From the NCBI GenBank assembly GCA_024276495.1, contig JAJRXC010000020.1, positions 1 through 64,000 of the forward strand: a stretch of DNA of 64,000 nt, written 5' to 3'. This document shows positions 27,416 through 35,628 of the stretch, in pieces (the stretch's first letter is position 1; the number at the start of each line of letters is the position of its first letter). Under the pieces are notes generated by a model, which was not told the origin of the DNA, ran no database searches, and saw only the letters and a program-made list of their open reading frames with translations. The position numbers and the translations under genes are program-made. The stretch is from Actinomycetes bacterium (GTDB taxonomy: Bacteria; Actinomycetota; Acidimicrobiia; Acidimicrobiales; Aldehydirespiratoraceae).

Positions 27416-27769
27416 ATGAAGTACTTCGTGTTCCTCGCCGGTGACGGCGACATGGGCCCGTGGGACCAGCTGTCGCCCGAAGCGCAGGAGGCCGCGTTCG
27501 CCGAGTTCGGCGCCTTCGATGACGCATGCAACGAACGGGTCGATGTCGAGCTGCTCGTCGGGGAGGCGCTCCTCGATGGCTCGACCGCGACCACCATGCG
27601 AACCCGCGGTGGGGAACCGACGGTCACCGATGGGCCGTTCGCCGAAGCCACCGAGCAGATCGGCGGCTTCTACGTGGTCGAGGCACCCGACCTCGACACG
27701 ATGATCGATCTTTGCCGGTTTCTCCCCGCCTATGACATCGAAATCCGTCCCGTCGCCGACATGGGCTGA
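27416..27769 (+). CDS. YciI/DGPF-domain protein
   Basis: 117 residues. MKYFVFLAGDGDMGPWDQL, the name-giving TDGPFAEATEQIGGFYVVEA and DIEIRPV at the end define the YCII-related family with a DGPF motif. Of two near ATGs, 27416 is chosen because AAGGAGG ends nine bases before it, while the ATG at 27407 directly abuts it. Such proteins are frequent partners of the COG4941 (ECF42-type) sigma factors, and that gene follows with a 38-base overlap. The family's role is unsettled; a small-molecule or regulatory enzyme is possible. Confidence 0.88.
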   Translation: MKYFVFLAGDGDMGPWDQLSPEAQEAAFAEFGAFDDACNERVDVELLVGEALLDGSTATTMRTRGGEPTVTDGPFAEATEQIGGFYVVEAPDLDTMIDLCRFLPAYDIEIRPVADMG

Positions 27770-28997
27770 CCGCGCTCTGGCCGAGATCCACCGGACCGAC
27801 TGGGGCCGGTTGCTTTCGCTGCTGGTTGCTCGCACACGTCGGCTCGACCTCGCCGAGGACGCGCTCGGTGAAGCGTTTGTCCGAGCCGGTGAGCGATGGC
27901 CCACTGCCGGGGTGCCGACCAACCCCGCCGGTTGGCTCTACACCACCGCGTCGCGGGTGGTCATCGGTCATCTTCGATCCGAGGCCATCCACGGACGAAA
28001 GGCTCCCCTGCTGGCGGCGCGCGGCGACTGGGTTCAGCCACCGGTCACCGATGACATCGGCGAGCTCGAAGACGAACGGTTGGCCCTCATCTTGTTGTGC
28101 TGTCACCCCGCGTTGCATCTGTCGTCGAGGTCGGCACTCGCGCTTCGGCTGGTGATCGGCACCACCACCGGAGACATCGCCCGACTCTTCGTCGTGCCCA
28201 AGTCCACGATGGCGGCTCGAATCACCAGAGCGAAGAAGAAGATCGTCGCGGCCGGGGTCCCCCTGGCGGCACCGATCGACCACGAGCTGCGCACCCGACT
28301 CGACGACGTCTGCCGCACGATCTATCTCGCGTTCACGGCCGGCTACGCGCCCGCCGGCGGGCCCGACCTTCTCCGCACCGACCTCGCCGGCGAAGCGGTC
28401 GAGTTGGCCGCGATCCTGCGGCGGCTCGTCGCGGATGCGTCGCAGGTCCGGGCACTGCATGGCTTGCTGTTGCTGCAACACGCGCGCCGCGACGCGAGGG
28501 TGCGCGATGGTCGACTGGTCACTCTCGCGCGCCAGGATCGATCGCGCTGGCACCACGACGAGATCCGTTCCGGGACCGAACTCATCTCCCGCGTGCCGGT
28601 CGGCACGGGATACACCGAAGAGCTCCGGCTTCAGGGACTGATCGCCGCCGAACACGCGAACGCCCCCGCGGCGTCCGACACCCGGTGGTCGACGATCGCG
28701 TCGCTCTACACCCGTCTCGAGTCGCTCACGGGTTCGCCGGTCGTGCGACTCAATCGCGCCGTCGCGGTCGGCGAGGCCCAGGGGCCCGAGATGGGTCTCG
28801 ATCTCATCGACGGACTCGACGATGCACTGGCCCGGAACCACCGATTGCATGCCGTGCGCGCCGACCTCGCTCGCCGCGCCGGCAACGTCGCCCTGGCGCG
28901 AAGCTCGTACCAGGCGGCAATCGGACTGTGCGCCAACGAAACCGAGAAGCGATACCTGGCCCGACGGCTCTCAACCCTCGATCCCCCAGATCCGTAG
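27732..28997 (+). CDS. ECF-type sigma factor with long C-terminal extension (ECF42/COG4941-like)
   Basis: 421 residues. Region 2 reads LDLAEDALGEAFVRAGERW with NPAGWLYTTASRVVIGHLR; region 4 is LFVVPKSTMAARITRAKKKI. The linker LILLCCHPALH and the C-terminal about 220 residues (YLAFTAGYAP, LLLLQHARRDAR, AVAVGEAQGPEMGL, ADLARRAGNVALARSSYQAAI) form the TPR-like extension of this group. It directs RNA polymerase to few promoters. The extension, rather than an anti-sigma factor, is thought to control activity in this group. The 38-base overlap with the YciI gene implies co-expression; ATG 27732 is the only start fitting region 2. Confidence 0.9.
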   Translation: MTSKSVPSPTWADRALAEIHRTDWGRLLSLLVARTRRLDLAEDALGEAFVRAGERWPTAGVPTNPAGWLYTTASRVVIGHLRSEAIHGRKAPLLAARGDWVQPPVTDDIGELEDERLALILLCCHPALHLSSRSALALRLVIGTTTGDIARLFVVPKSTMAARITRAKKKIVAAGVPLAAPIDHELRTRLDDVCRTIYLAFTAGYAPAGGPDLLRTDLAGEAVELAAILRRLVADASQVRALHGLLLLQHARRDARVRDGRLVTLARQDRSRWHHDEIRSGTELISRVPVGTGYTEELRLQGLIAAEHANAPAASDTRWSTIASLYTRLESLTGSPVVRLNRAVAVGEAQGPEMGLDLIDGLDDALARNHRLHAVRADLARRAGNVALARSSYQAAIGLCANETEKRYLARRLSTLDPPDP

Positions 28998-29064
28998 CTG
29001 CCGACGTCGAACGTCGCTGTCGACTCCGGGCACCTCTTGCTCGCGCGCCGGCAGAACTGTGTGC

Positions 29065-29070
29065 TAAGTT
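29065..29070 (+). promoter_or_regulatory. -10 element of leaderless toxin-antitoxin operon
   Basis: TAAGTT, six bases (GCACAC), then ATG 29077. The flanking GTG-CTAAGTT-GCAC has partial dyad symmetry that could be an autoregulatory site. Confidence 0.5.
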
Positions 29071-29076
29071 GCACAC

Positions 29077-29316
29077 ATGCGTCTACACATAACGCTGAGC
29101 GACGAGCTGGTGGCCGAGCTCGATCGGCGCGCCGGCGCGCGCCGCAGGAGTCGCTTCATCGCGGAGATGATCAAGCGGGGACTGGACGACGAACGTCGTT
29201 GGGACGACATCGAATCCGCGTTGGGCGCGCTGCCGGAGTCGGGTCATGCCTGGGACTCGGACCCGGCCGGATGGGTTCGTGAGCAACGATCCTCCGACCC
29301 CCGACGAGTGGGCTGA
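29077..29316 (+). CDS. ribbon-helix-helix antitoxin (VapB-like)
   Basis: 79 residues. MRLHITLSDELVAELDRRAG with SRFIAEMIKRGLDDE is the ribbon-helix-helix DNA-binding fold of VapB/CopG-type antitoxins. The C-terminal tail (WDDIESALGALPESGHAWD, WVREQR) is the type of flexible region that masks a PIN toxin. The PIN gene starts 10 bases later. Expected to repress its own promoter with the toxin. Confidence 0.82.
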   Translation: MRLHITLSDELVAELDRRAGARRRSRFIAEMIKRGLDDERRWDDIESALGALPESGHAWDSDPAGWVREQRSSDPRRVG

Positions 29317-29326
29317 CCGACCGTCC

Positions 29327-29719
29327 GTGAGCCGGTTGTTGCTTGATTCGACGGTGATCATCGATGCCCTCCGAGGTCGACCGGCCGCGGCCCGGATCGC
29401 CGGACTTCGCCGCACGGGAGTGGAGCCATGGGCATGTGTGATCTCCGTCGAGGAGATCTGGCGAGGCCTGCGACAAGAAGAGCAGCCGGTCGCCCGTCGA
29501 CTCTTTCGCGGCCTCCGTCTGGCGCCGCTGGGGCTGGCCGAAGGCGTCATGGCCGGGACCTGGCGCCGCGAGTTCGCCGCTCGTGGGATCACGATTCACC
29601 AGGCCGATTGCCTTATCGCGGCCGCGACGATCGGGATCGGCGCGACCCTCGCCACGGCCAACGTGGCCGATTTCCCGATGCCGGACATCGAGATCCAGAG
29701 CTGGCCCGTGGGGGCATGA
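29327..29719 (+). CDS. PIN-domain toxin (VapC-like)
   Basis: 130 residues from GTG 29327. The acidic PIN residues are visible: LLLDSTVIIDALRG, CVISVEEIWRGL, IHQADCLIAAATIG and LATANVADFP. VapC toxins are Mg-dependent RNases cutting tRNA or rRNA. A GTG at 29279 would add 16 residues overlapping the antitoxin, but PIN proteins start right before the first strand, so 29327 is preferred. Pairs with the upstream antitoxin. Confidence 0.85.
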   Translation: MSRLLLDSTVIIDALRGRPAAARIAGLRRTGVEPWACVISVEEIWRGLRQEEQPVARRLFRGLRLAPLGLAEGVMAGTWRREFAARGITIHQADCLIAAATIGIGATLATANVADFPMPDIEIQSWPVGA

Positions 29720-29749
29720 CGACCGTGGACGTGGCCGGCGCGGCGCCGT

Positions 29750-30259
29750 TCAGCCGGCGCCGTCGATGAACGCGGCGGTCGTGCCGGCGAGCTCCATCGG
29801 GGCCATCGCGAGCTTGCGGTGATCCCACGAACGGATCCGCTCGATCTCGAGCTTCACCGCGACCCGCTTCGCCAGCATGATCTCGACGAAGGGCTTCATC
29901 TCCTCCGTGTAGGGCCCGTTGTAGCGTTCGAACACGTTGACCCCCATGGTCCAGATCTCGTCGGGGTCCTCGACGATGACCCCGCGGCCCTCGAGGGCCA
30001 CGCCCCGGAGCTGGTCGTAGGTGAGCCCGTCCTCGATCATCACCGACAGGCGGTCGTCTCGACGCAGGTTGACCACCTTTTGGGCCTTGGCCTTGGTCTC
30101 GAACCAGATGGTGCCGTCGAGCCAGGCGTACCACATCGCCACCAGGTGCGGTGCGCCGTTCGGCCCGACGGTGGCCATCGTCGCCGTGCGACTCTGTTCG
30201 ATGAAGACGTCGATCTCCTCATCGGTCATGGTGATCTGTGCTCGCTGGTTCTGGCCCAC
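29750..30259 (-). CDS. pyridoxamine 5'-phosphate oxidase-like (flavin/F420-binding split-barrel) protein
   Basis: 169 residues. TATMATVGPNGAPHLVAMWYAW, KAQKVVNLRRDDRLSVMIED and LRGVALEGRGVIVEDPDE follow the split-barrel PNPOx-like fold used in actinobacteria by F420-dependent reductases and related FMN or haem proteins. The GTG at 30259 has AGGAG six bases upstream. It lies between two toxin-antitoxin modules of opposite orientation. Which cofactor binds is not decided. Confidence 0.78.
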   Translation of the reverse strand: MGQNQRAQITMTDEEIDVFIEQSRTATMATVGPNGAPHLVAMWYAWLDGTIWFETKAKAQKVVNLRRDDRLSVMIEDGLTYDQLRGVALEGRGVIVEDPDEIWTMGVNVFERYNGPYTEEMKPFVEIMLAKRVAVKLEIERIRSWDHRKLAMAPMELAGTTAAFIDGAG

Positions 30260-30294
30260 GGCGGCTCCTGTCCTCGGAAGCGGTTGCCGAAACA

Positions 30295-30312
30295 CTAGCA
30301 CTTGGCTAGGCT
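30295..30312 (+). promoter_or_regulatory. leaderless promoter and dyad in front of the second antitoxin gene
   Basis: CTAGC-ACTTG-GCTAG (30295-30309) is a perfect short dyad overlapping TAGGCT (30307-30312), which stands six bases before ATG 30319. A repressor binding the dyad would cover the -10, as expected for antitoxin autoregulation. Confidence 0.5.
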
Positions 30313-30318
30313 AAGTCC

Positions 30319-30576
30319 ATGACGACCCATGTGGTGAACACCCACGAGGCGAAGTCGCGCCTGTCGGAGCTCATTCGAGAGGCCGAAGCAGGTGTCGAGG
30401 TGATCGTGGCCCGCAACGGGCAACCGGTCGCCCGGATCGTTCCCTGGCGAGCCGACAAACCGGTACGGGTGCCGGGAGCCTGGGCCGGCCGGGTCGAGCA
30501 CGCCGATGACCTCGTCGGTCCCGACGACGACGTCACCTCCATGTTCGGGCGCTCCGCCGTGTCACCTTTGCCGTGA
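30319..30576 (+). CDS. Phd/YefM-type antitoxin
   Basis: 85 residues. THVVNTHEAKSRLSELIREA, then EVIVARNGQPVARIVPW, is the Phd/YefM fold. The C-terminal 35 residues (HADDLVGPDDDVTSMF) would wrap the toxin. It is coupled by GTGA overlap to a PIN toxin gene. A Phd-type antitoxin with a PIN toxin is a known VapBC variant. Confidence 0.85.
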   Translation: MTTHVVNTHEAKSRLSELIREAEAGVEVIVARNGQPVARIVPWRADKPVRVPGAWAGRVEHADDLVGPDDDVTSMFGRSAVSPLP

Positions 30577-30953
30577 GAGTCCTCCTCGACAGCCACGTCG
30601 CGTTGTGGTGGCTCGACGACCACGTCGCGCTGGGGCCGAGGTGCCGTGAGATAATCGAGACCGCCGACGAGGCCTACTTCTCGGCCGTCACCGCGTGGGA
30701 ACTCGGGATCGAACGGGCGCTGGGCAGACTCACGATGCCCGACGGCTTCGTGACGACCCTCAGCTCGGGGGGATTTCTCCCGCTGGCGATCTCGGTCGAA
30801 CACGCCGAACACGCGCCGACACTTCCGCCTCACCATCGTGACCCGTTCGACCGGATGCTCGTCGCCCAGGCGAAGCTGGAAGCGCTGACGGTGGTGACCG
30901 CCGACGAGGCGCTCGCGGCCTACGACGTCGACATCGTCGATGCCCGCCGATGA
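30573..30953 (+). CDS. PIN-domain toxin, second module
   Basis: 126 residues. MRVLLDSHVALWWLDD, AYFSAVTAWELGIERALGRL, the marked PPHHRDPFDRMLVAQA and LTVVTADEALAAY carry the PIN acidic residues. It is typical of VapC paired with Phd-type antitoxins, an RNase. GTG start overlaps the antitoxin stop. Its 3' end lies 38 bases before the dehydratase GTG at 30991. Confidence 0.87.
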   Translation: MRVLLDSHVALWWLDDHVALGPRCREIIETADEAYFSAVTAWELGIERALGRLTMPDGFVTTLSSGGFLPLAISVEHAEHAPTLPPHHRDPFDRMLVAQAKLEALTVVTADEALAAYDVDIVDARR

Positions 30954-30990
30954 GCCCGCACGGCACGCGACGCGACGGGAACGCGCAACC

Positions 30991-32451
30991 GTGACCACCG
31001 ACCCGGGCACGATCACGGTGCTCCTGCACCCGGCCGACGATGTCGAGGTGGTCGTCGAGGGCGACGACGAGTTGCGCGGCCACAAGATCGCCCGTCGCGC
31101 CATCGCCGTCGGGGAACCGGTCGTCAAGCTCGGCGAGATCATCGGGGTGGCTTCGACCCCGATCGCCCCCGGCGACCACGTCCACAGTCACAATCTCGAA
31201 CCGGCCCGCGAACCGGCCACTGCCGACGACGCGGCCACCCGGCTCGTTGCGGCACCCACCGTCACACCCCGGACCTTCGACGGCTACGCCCGCCCCGACG
31301 GCCGCGTCGGCACCCGCAACCACGTCCTCGTGCTCACCTCGGTCAACTGCTCGGCGTCGGTGGCCAAGGTGATCGCCACCCGGGCCCGGGCCGCGGGGCT
31401 CGGCGCCGGCGTCGACGGCATCACCGCGCTCACCCACCACGGCGGCTGCGCCCTCGGCCCCGAGAGCGACGGCCTCGACAACCTCCGTCGCACCCTGGCC
31501 GGCTACGCCACCAACCCCAACGTGGGCGGCGTGCTGATCGTCGGGCTCGGTTGCGAATCGAACCAGATCGACGGATTGCTCGACCGTCAGGACCTGGTCG
31601 AGTCGGAACGCCTGCGAACGCTGGTCATCCAGGACGAAGGCGGGAGCGCGGCCACCGTCGCCGCCGGTGTCGACGCCGTCGGCCATCTCGTCGAGATCGC
31701 GGCGACCGACCAGCGCCGTGCGGCACCCGTCGCCCATCTCGCCCTCGCCCTCCAGTGCGGTGGGTCCGACGGCTATTCGGCCATCACCGCCAACCCCGCC
31801 CTCGGCCGGGTCGCCGACCTCCTCGTCGCCCACGGCGCCACGGTGGTCCTCGGGGAGACGCCCGAGATGCACGGCGCCGAGCACCTCCTCGTTCGCCGCG
31901 CCGTCGATGCCGACACCGCCCAGCTCCTGCTCGACCGGCTCGAATGGTGGCGTGCGCACAACGAGCCCGAGTTCAACCCGTCGCCCGGGAACCGGGCCGG
32001 AGGATTGACCACCATCGCCGAGAAGTCGCTCGGGGCGATCGCCAAGGGCGGCACCACACCGCTCGTCGACGTGCTCCGCTACGCCGAACCGATCCGTCGA
32101 CCCGGCTTCGTCATCATGGACTCACCCGGCTACGACCCGTGCTCGGTGACCGGTCAGATCGCGTCGGGCTGCACGATCTGCTGTTTCACCACCGGCCGCG
32201 GCAGCGTCTCGGGCTTCGCACCGTCCCCGAGCCTGAAGGTGTCGACCAACACCGCCCTCTACGAGCACATGACCGGCGACATCGACCTCGACGCCGGGCC
32301 GATCGCCACCGGCCGCGAAACCGTCGACGAGGTCGGCGAGCGCCTGTTCGACCTGCTGATCGAGACCGCGAGCGGCCGGGAGACGAAAAGCGAGGCCCTC
32401 GGGTTCGGTGAGGAGGAGTTCGTGCCCTGGCAGATGGGAATCGTCACGTGA
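30991..32451 (+). CDS. UxaA family altronate/galactarate-type dehydratase
   Basis: 486 residues. The N-terminal SAF domain has GHKIARRAIAVGEPVVKLG and IGVASTPIAPGDHVHSHNL. The C-terminal catalytic part has FDGYARPDGRVGTRNHVLVL, SVNCSAS, THHGGCAL, GLGCESNQI, LQCGGSDGYSAI and CTICCFTTGRGS, whose cysteines suit the metal or Fe-S site of this family. Family members dehydrate altronate, galactarate or similar sugar acids. GTG 30991 is chosen because the SAF domain starts at once; an ATG at 30940 would add 17 residues. It overlaps the macro-domain gene by GTGA. Confidence 0.85.
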   Translation: MTTDPGTITVLLHPADDVEVVVEGDDELRGHKIARRAIAVGEPVVKLGEIIGVASTPIAPGDHVHSHNLEPAREPATADDAATRLVAAPTVTPRTFDGYARPDGRVGTRNHVLVLTSVNCSASVAKVIATRARAAGLGAGVDGITALTHHGGCALGPESDGLDNLRRTLAGYATNPNVGGVLIVGLGCESNQIDGLLDRQDLVESERLRTLVIQDEGGSAATVAAGVDAVGHLVEIAATDQRRAAPVAHLALALQCGGSDGYSAITANPALGRVADLLVAHGATVVLGETPEMHGAEHLLVRRAVDADTAQLLLDRLEWWRAHNEPEFNPSPGNRAGGLTTIAEKSLGAIAKGGTTPLVDVLRYAEPIRRPGFVIMDSPGYDPCSVTGQIASGCTICCFTTGRGSVSGFAPSPSLKVSTNTALYEHMTGDIDLDAGPIATGRETVDEVGERLFDLLIETASGRETKSEALGFGEEEFVPWQMGIVT

Positions 32452-32927
32452 CCCTGCCCGTCGAGTACCGGGTCGGCGACGCCACCCTCCCGGTCGGCGA
32501 CGGCGCGAAGATCATCGTGCACGTGTGCAACGACATCGGTGGCTGGGGGGCCGGATTCGTCCTCGCCGTGTCGCGCCGCTGGCCCGAACCCGAGGACGAC
32601 TACCGACGCTGGTACGAGCAACGGGCCCACGACGACTTCCGGCTCGGCGCCGCCCGGTTGGTCCCGGTCGAACCCGACCTCTGGGTGGCCAACATCATCG
32701 GTCAACACGGTGTCGATCCCGGCCCCGACGGCCCGCCGATCCGCTATGGCGCGCTCGAAGAAGGACTCATGACGGTCTCGGCCACGGCCGCCGCGATGAA
32801 CGCGTCGGTCCACATGCCCCGGATCGGCTGTGGCCTCGCCGGGGGCGAGTGGCACGTCGTCGAACCGATCATCGAGCGGTCGCTGTGCGCCGCCGGCATC
32901 GCGGTGGTCGTTTACGACCTGCCCTGA
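32448..32927 (+). CDS. macro-domain (ADP-ribose-binding) protein
   Basis: 159 residues, a single macro domain. KIIVHVCNDIGGWGAGFVLAVS, VANIIGQHGVDP and ASVHMPRIGCGLAGGEWHVV match the ADP-ribose pocket of the Poa1/TARG1-like branch. Members bind or hydrolyse ADP-ribose esters and ADP-ribose 1''-phosphate. It is coupled to the dehydratase gene by GTGA overlap, an uncommon pairing with no obvious metabolic link. Confidence 0.85.
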   Translation: MTLPVEYRVGDATLPVGDGAKIIVHVCNDIGGWGAGFVLAVSRRWPEPEDDYRRWYEQRAHDDFRLGAARLVPVEPDLWVANIIGQHGVDPGPDGPPIRYGALEEGLMTVSATAAAMNASVHMPRIGCGLAGGEWHVVEPIIERSLCAAGIAVVVYDLP

Positions 32928-32990
32928 TCGGCCACCGCGGCCACCATGGGTGATTCCCTCGGAGGCGATGCGGTCGCGACGTCACCAGCC

Positions 32991-33800
32991 TCAACCAGCT
33001 GAGATCAATCCGTCGTGGCCGTCGTAGCGGCGATAGAGCACCTGGCCCCGCCCGTCGCCGGCCGACCGGTGGAACAGGAACTTCTCCCCGGATGCCTCCA
33101 GATACTCCCTGGCCTCCGCGGCGCCGAGCACCGGCGGCGATGTCGTCACGACGACGACATCGGCCGCCTCCGCCGGGCGCTCGATCGCGGCGGGGTCCGT
33201 CGCCCGGATCTCGTGGCGGGGGCCCGTTCCGTCGGCGTCCCCGCGGCGGCTCACGACCGCGTCGGTTCCGGAGCGCTCCTCGACGAAGAGATAGAAGTCG
33301 TGACCGAGCTGATTCAGGTCGAAGAGCGCCTCCTCGATGCTCATCGGCGTCAGCGCGAAGGTCTTGCGACGACGGGTTTCGCGCTCGTCGAAGGGCACCC
33401 GGTCGTATTCCGGCCGTCCCTCCCGAAGATCGCCGTGACGCCACTCGCCCTCACCGGAGCTCCCGGTGCGGTGGCGATCGGCCCGTCGGTACCGTCGGTC
33501 CTCGTGACGGGCCAGCCGCCGGTCCAACCGGTCGACGAGGAGATCGATCGCCTCCGCCATCGTCGAGCCGGCCATGTGGGCCCGAACCGGGGTGCCGTCG
33601 AGGTGGACCGTCACCTCGACCACGGCCGGACGGCGCCGAATCGGGGTCTTCTCACAGGTCAGGCGGGCCTCGACCCGGTGAACCTCGCCGCGACAGTGCG
33701 CCGTGGCTCCCATCACCTTGTCGATCAGGGTGTCGACCGTGCGCTGGTCGATCTCGCCTCGGCGCGACACATCGATCGTCGTGTTCGTCGTCGCGGTCAT
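32991..33800 (-). CDS. hpf: ribosome hibernation factor with two C-terminal modules
   Basis: 269 residues. Residues about 5-100 are an S30EA-like N-terminal domain (TVDTLIDKVM, VHLDGTPVRAHMAGSTMAEAIDLL). Residues 144-185 form a long-HPF C-terminal domain (RKTFALTPMSIEEALFDL, then QLGHDFYLFVEE). Residues about 212-269 are a second copy of that module ending VLYRRYDGHDGLISAG. Ordinary long HPF has one. A protein with extra C-terminal sequence is known in mycobacteria as the hypoxia factor RafH. It would bind the 30S subunit and stall or pair ribosomes under stress. It lies two bases after a universal stress protein gene, in one operon. Confidence 0.85.
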   Translation of the reverse strand: MTATTNTTIDVSRRGEIDQRTVDTLIDKVMGATAHCRGEVHRVEARLTCEKTPIRRRPAVVEVTVHLDGTPVRAHMAGSTMAEAIDLLVDRLDRRLARHEDRRYRRADRHRTGSSGEGEWRHGDLREGRPEYDRVPFDERETRRRKTFALTPMSIEEALFDLNQLGHDFYLFVEERSGTDAVVSRRGDADGTGPRHEIRATDPAAIERPAEAADVVVVTTSPPVLGAAEAREYLEASGEKFLFHRSAGDGRGQVLYRRYDGHDGLISAG

Positions 33801-33802
33801 GT

Positions 33803-34687
33803 TCAGCCGGCGATCGCGGTCAGCGGTTCCGACACGGGGCGCCGCACCAGAACCGGGCAGCGCGAGTACCGCACCGTCTCGAGGGCGATGCTGTTGAAGA
33901 CCTGGGCGACGAACCCCTCCCGGCCATGGGTCGACATGACGATCATCGCGGCGTCGGCCTCGCGGGCCGCCTCGCTCAGCGCCAGGGCCGGGTCGTCGTG
34001 ATGAACGACCTTCCACGACACCCGGCGATCATCGAGGCGTTCGGCCAGGTCTCGGATGTAGGCATTCTCCGACACCCGCTCGCCTCGTTCCTTCAACCGG
34101 CGAACATGGTCGCTGACCACGCTGGACACCACCTCCACGAGGGTGATGTTGCTGCCGAGCGCCGACGCGAAGCCGAACGCGGCGGGGATGCTCCGCTCGG
34201 CGAGTACGGAGCCGTCGACGGCGACCATCACGTCGCCGTCGAGATCTCCGAGATCGGCGGCCGGTCCGAACATGAGCACAGGCGAGCTCGAGTTCCCGAC
34301 GAGGTGCTGGGCGAACGATCCGGCCGGACCCTCCATCGCCTCGGTGGCGAGAACGACGAGATCCCCGTCCTCGAGTTGCCCGGCCAGAGCCACGGCCGGG
34401 TCACCCGCGCCGGTCAACACCAGATCGTCGACCTCGAGGGCCGGATGGGCGGCCACGACCGCGTGACGGGTCGCCTCGAGGGACGCGCCCCGTTCGAGCT
34501 CGACCGAGTCTCCGGTGCCCAGATCGACGCACACGAGCCGCATGGGAAGGTCGAATCGTTCGGCCAACGCGGCGGCGGCCGACACGCCCCGGTCGTACCG
34601 ATGGTCGAGGGTGACCGGCACCACGATTCGTTCGACGGACATACCGGTCGACGAATCGAACGTCATACGGGTCGTGGGTTCCATCAT
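33803..34687 (-). CDS. tandem universal stress protein
   Basis: 294 residues with two Usp modules. The second has VMVAVDGSVLAERSIPAAF, then DAAMIVMSTHGREGFVAQVF and CPVLVRRP, fitting the ATP-binding G-2x-G-9x-G type only partly; the first has IVVPVTLDHRYDRGVSAAA and LVVLATEAMEGPAG. Two ATGs lie side by side at 34687 and 34684; AGAAGGA precedes the first. First gene of the pair with the hibernation factor. In mycobacteria such tandem Usp proteins belong to the hypoxia (DosR) response. Confidence 0.87.
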   Translation of the reverse strand: MMEPTTRMTFDSSTGMSVERIVVPVTLDHRYDRGVSAAAALAERFDLPMRLVCVDLGTGDSVELERGASLEATRHAVVAAHPALEVDDLVLTGAGDPAVALAGQLEDGDLVVLATEAMEGPAGSFAQHLVGNSSSPVLMFGPAADLGDLDGDVMVAVDGSVLAERSIPAAFGFASALGSNITLVEVVSSVVSDHVRRLKERGERVSENAYIRDLAERLDDRRVSWKVVHHDDPALALSEAAREADAAMIVMSTHGREGFVAQVFNSIALETVRYSRCPVLVRRPVSEPLTAIAG

Positions 34688-34800
34688 GGTCCTTCTCCCT
34701 GTATTCGTCTTTGACTCCACAGGACTACGGTGAGAGTCGCGACGACAGGGCCAAAGGTCATGTCGAAATCGAATCGCCCACCCGAATCCCGGAGCCGGAC

Positions 34801-35628
34801 ATGACGAACCCATTCGAGGTCGCGGCGACGGCCGCCGCGACGATCGCCACCGAGACGGGCGTCGAACGCCACGATGTCGCCATCGTTCTCGGCTCGGGCT
34901 GGGCGGCGACCGCCGATCGTCTCGGCCGGGTGATCGCCGACCTCGAGCTGTCCGACGTTCCCGGGTTTCCGGCGCCGGCGGTCCCTGGCCACCGAGACCT
35001 CCTCCGGTCCGTGGTCGCTCACGGCCAGTCCATTCTCGTTCTCGGCGGGCGCTCGCACCTCTACGAGGGCCATGAGCCCGACACGGTCGTCCACGGGGTG
35101 CGCACCGCGGCGGCCACCGGGTGCCACACCGTCATCTTGACCAACGCCGCCGGCGGGTTGCAGCCCGATTGGGGAGTCGGTCGGCTGGTTCTCATCCGTG
35201 ACCACATCAACCTCACCGGTCGTTCGCCGATGGTCGGCCCGGCGCCGCCGCCGGATCAACCGGGACGGTTCTGCGATCTGACCGAGGCCTACTGCGCGCG
35301 ACTCCGCGGGTTGGCCAGAACCGCGGACCCGTCACTGGTCGAGGGGATCTACGCCGGCCTGCTCGGTGGCAACTACGAGACCCCCGCCGAGATCCGCATG
35401 CTGGCGGGCCAGGGCGCCGATCTCGTCGGCATGTCGACGGTGCTCGAGACGATCGCGGCTCGTCACGTGGGCCTCGACGTGCTGGGGATCTCGCTGGTCA
35501 CCAACCTGGCCGCCGGTCTCTCCCCCGTCCCGCTGTCCCATGCTGCAGTCGTCGACGCGGCGGCCGAGGCCGAGGACCGGATCGTCGCCTTGATCGGCGG
35601 GGTCCTCGATCAGCTCGCGCGGCCATGA
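34801..35628 (+). CDS. punA: purine nucleoside phosphorylase
   Basis: 275 residues, trimeric PNP family. VAIVLGSGWAATADRL, PAPAVPGHRDLL, LGGRSHLYEGHEP, ILTNAAGGLQPDWGVG, GNYETPAEIRMLAGQGADLVGMSTVLE are interspersed motifs (the last ones shortened: YETPAEIRML, GADLVGMSTV) for phosphate and purine binding. It splits (deoxy)inosine or guanosine into base and (deoxy)ribose-1-phosphate. The stop overlaps the mutase-aldolase fusion gene by ATGA, placing product and next enzyme in one unit. Confidence 0.93.
   Translation: MTNPFEVAATAAATIATETGVERHDVAIVLGSGWAATADRLGRVIADLELSDVPGFPAPAVPGHRDLLRSVVAHGQSILVLGGRSHLYEGHEPDTVVHGVRTAAATGCHTVILTNAAGGLQPDWGVGRLVLIRDHINLTGRSPMVGPAPPPDQPGRFCDLTEAYCARLRGLARTADPSLVEGIYAGLLGGNYETPAEIRMLAGQGADLVGMSTVLETIAARHVGLDVLGISLVTNLAAGLSPVPLSHAAVVDAAAEAEDRIVALIGGVLDQLARP

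Noticed and set aside
30940-30990. Longer dehydratase start at ATG 30940
   Set aside because: It would overlap the PIN toxin gene and add 17 residues unlike the family; GTG 30991 starts right at the SAF domain.
34688-34800. Possible DosR-type box between the Usp and punA genes
   Set aside because: GGACTACGG resembles one half of the mycobacterial box, but no proper second half at the right spacing was found.
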